Part shown: positions 5,658 to 5,771 of the stretch, one piece after another | How the letters are laid out: each line of letters begins with the position of its first letter | Position numbering within the stretch: position 1 is the stretch's first letter | Assembly (NCBI GenBank): GCA_026400695.1 | Contig: JAPLON010000090.1 | Location: 16,529 to 22,299, forward strand | DNA from: Pseudomonadota bacterium | Lineage (GTDB): Bacteria > Pseudomonadota > Alphaproteobacteria > Paracaedibacterales > CAITNM01 | DNA: 5,771 bases | Direction of reading: 5' to 3' | The notes under the pieces: model-generated | Told to the model about the DNA's origin: nothing | The model's database searches: none | What the model saw: the letters and a program-made list of their open reading frames with translations, nothing else | Position numbers and translations under genes: made by a program

Positions 5658-5771
5658 TAAATCCCCCATACCAAATTTCCGATAATTTAAAATGTAAAGA
5701 AATTGTGCATGGTTTTTTTGGTGCTGAAGGAGGATACAGCAATGGTATTTTTGAAAGCCTAAATTGTGGTT
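5654..5771 (+). CDS. pgeF: PgeF/YfiH laccase-domain protein, N-terminal fragment (cut by right edge)
   Basis: Only the first 39 codons are visible. The peptide begins MINPPYQISDN and runs into IVHGFFGAEGGYSNGIFESL followed by NCG. This is the N-terminal hallmark of the PgeF/YfiH (COG1496) family, normally HGFF.R.GG.S.G.Y.SLN.G. In E. coli, PgeF removes mis-incorporated amino acids from peptidoglycan precursors; relatives have multicopper-oxidase-like or purine nucleoside activity. The metal-binding Cys/His residues lie beyond the window. The start codon overlaps the stop of the methyltransferase gene (ATGA), and the lgt - methyltransferase - pgeF order supports the call. Confidence 0.9.
   Translation, partial: MINPPYQISDNLKCKEIVHGFFGAEGGYSNGIFESLNCG

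Overview
The window looks like a piece of chromosome from an AT-rich alphaproteobacterium, most likely a host-associated lineage such as Rickettsiales or Holosporales. This rests on three things: low GC in genes and spacers, the run lgt - NDUFAF7/MidA-type methyltransferase - pgeF (a neighbourhood I associate with Alphaproteobacteria), and the alphaproteobacterial C-terminal style of the DnaQ fragment. The assignment is inference, because no rRNA or other decisive marker is present.

Layout, left to right. (1) The 3' part of dnaQ, the DNA polymerase III proofreading subunit, on + (2-478, cut by the left edge). (2) Convergent with it on -, a UmuD-like S24 self-cleaving peptidase with an extra N-terminal region of about 70 residues (494-1081); no umuC lies next to it. 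(3) Behind it on -, a patatin-like phospholipase with a signal peptide and an unusual proline/lysine heptad tail (1131-2261). (4) A divergent spacer with a probable promoter on each side. (5) A small one-pass membrane protein resembling FliO on + (2468-2788). (6) A 118-bp convergent spacer with a 9-bp inverted repeat enclosing 56 nt. (7) A predicted lipoprotein on - (2907-3740) with features of Bacillus Tgl-type transglutaminase. (8) A divergent spacer with a -10 box for the lipoprotein gene and a perfect 14-bp palindrome. (9) A tightly overlapping + strand operon: lgt (3910-4722), the MidA/NDUFAF7-like methyltransferase (4635-5657, overlapping lgt by 88 bp) and the start of pgeF (5654 to the right edge).

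Functionally, the right third is conserved housekeeping: lipoprotein maturation, a complex I assembly-type methyltransferase and a cell-wall editing enzyme. The left and middle are more accessory. The patatin and the Tgl-like protein are both predicted to be exported, and both are candidates for acting at the cell envelope or on a host. The Tgl-like lipoprotein would itself be a substrate of the divergently encoded Lgt. No CRISPR array, insertion sequence, tRNA or rRNA gene was seen. No coherent new multi-gene system is evident; the most interesting items are single genes and two intergenic structures.
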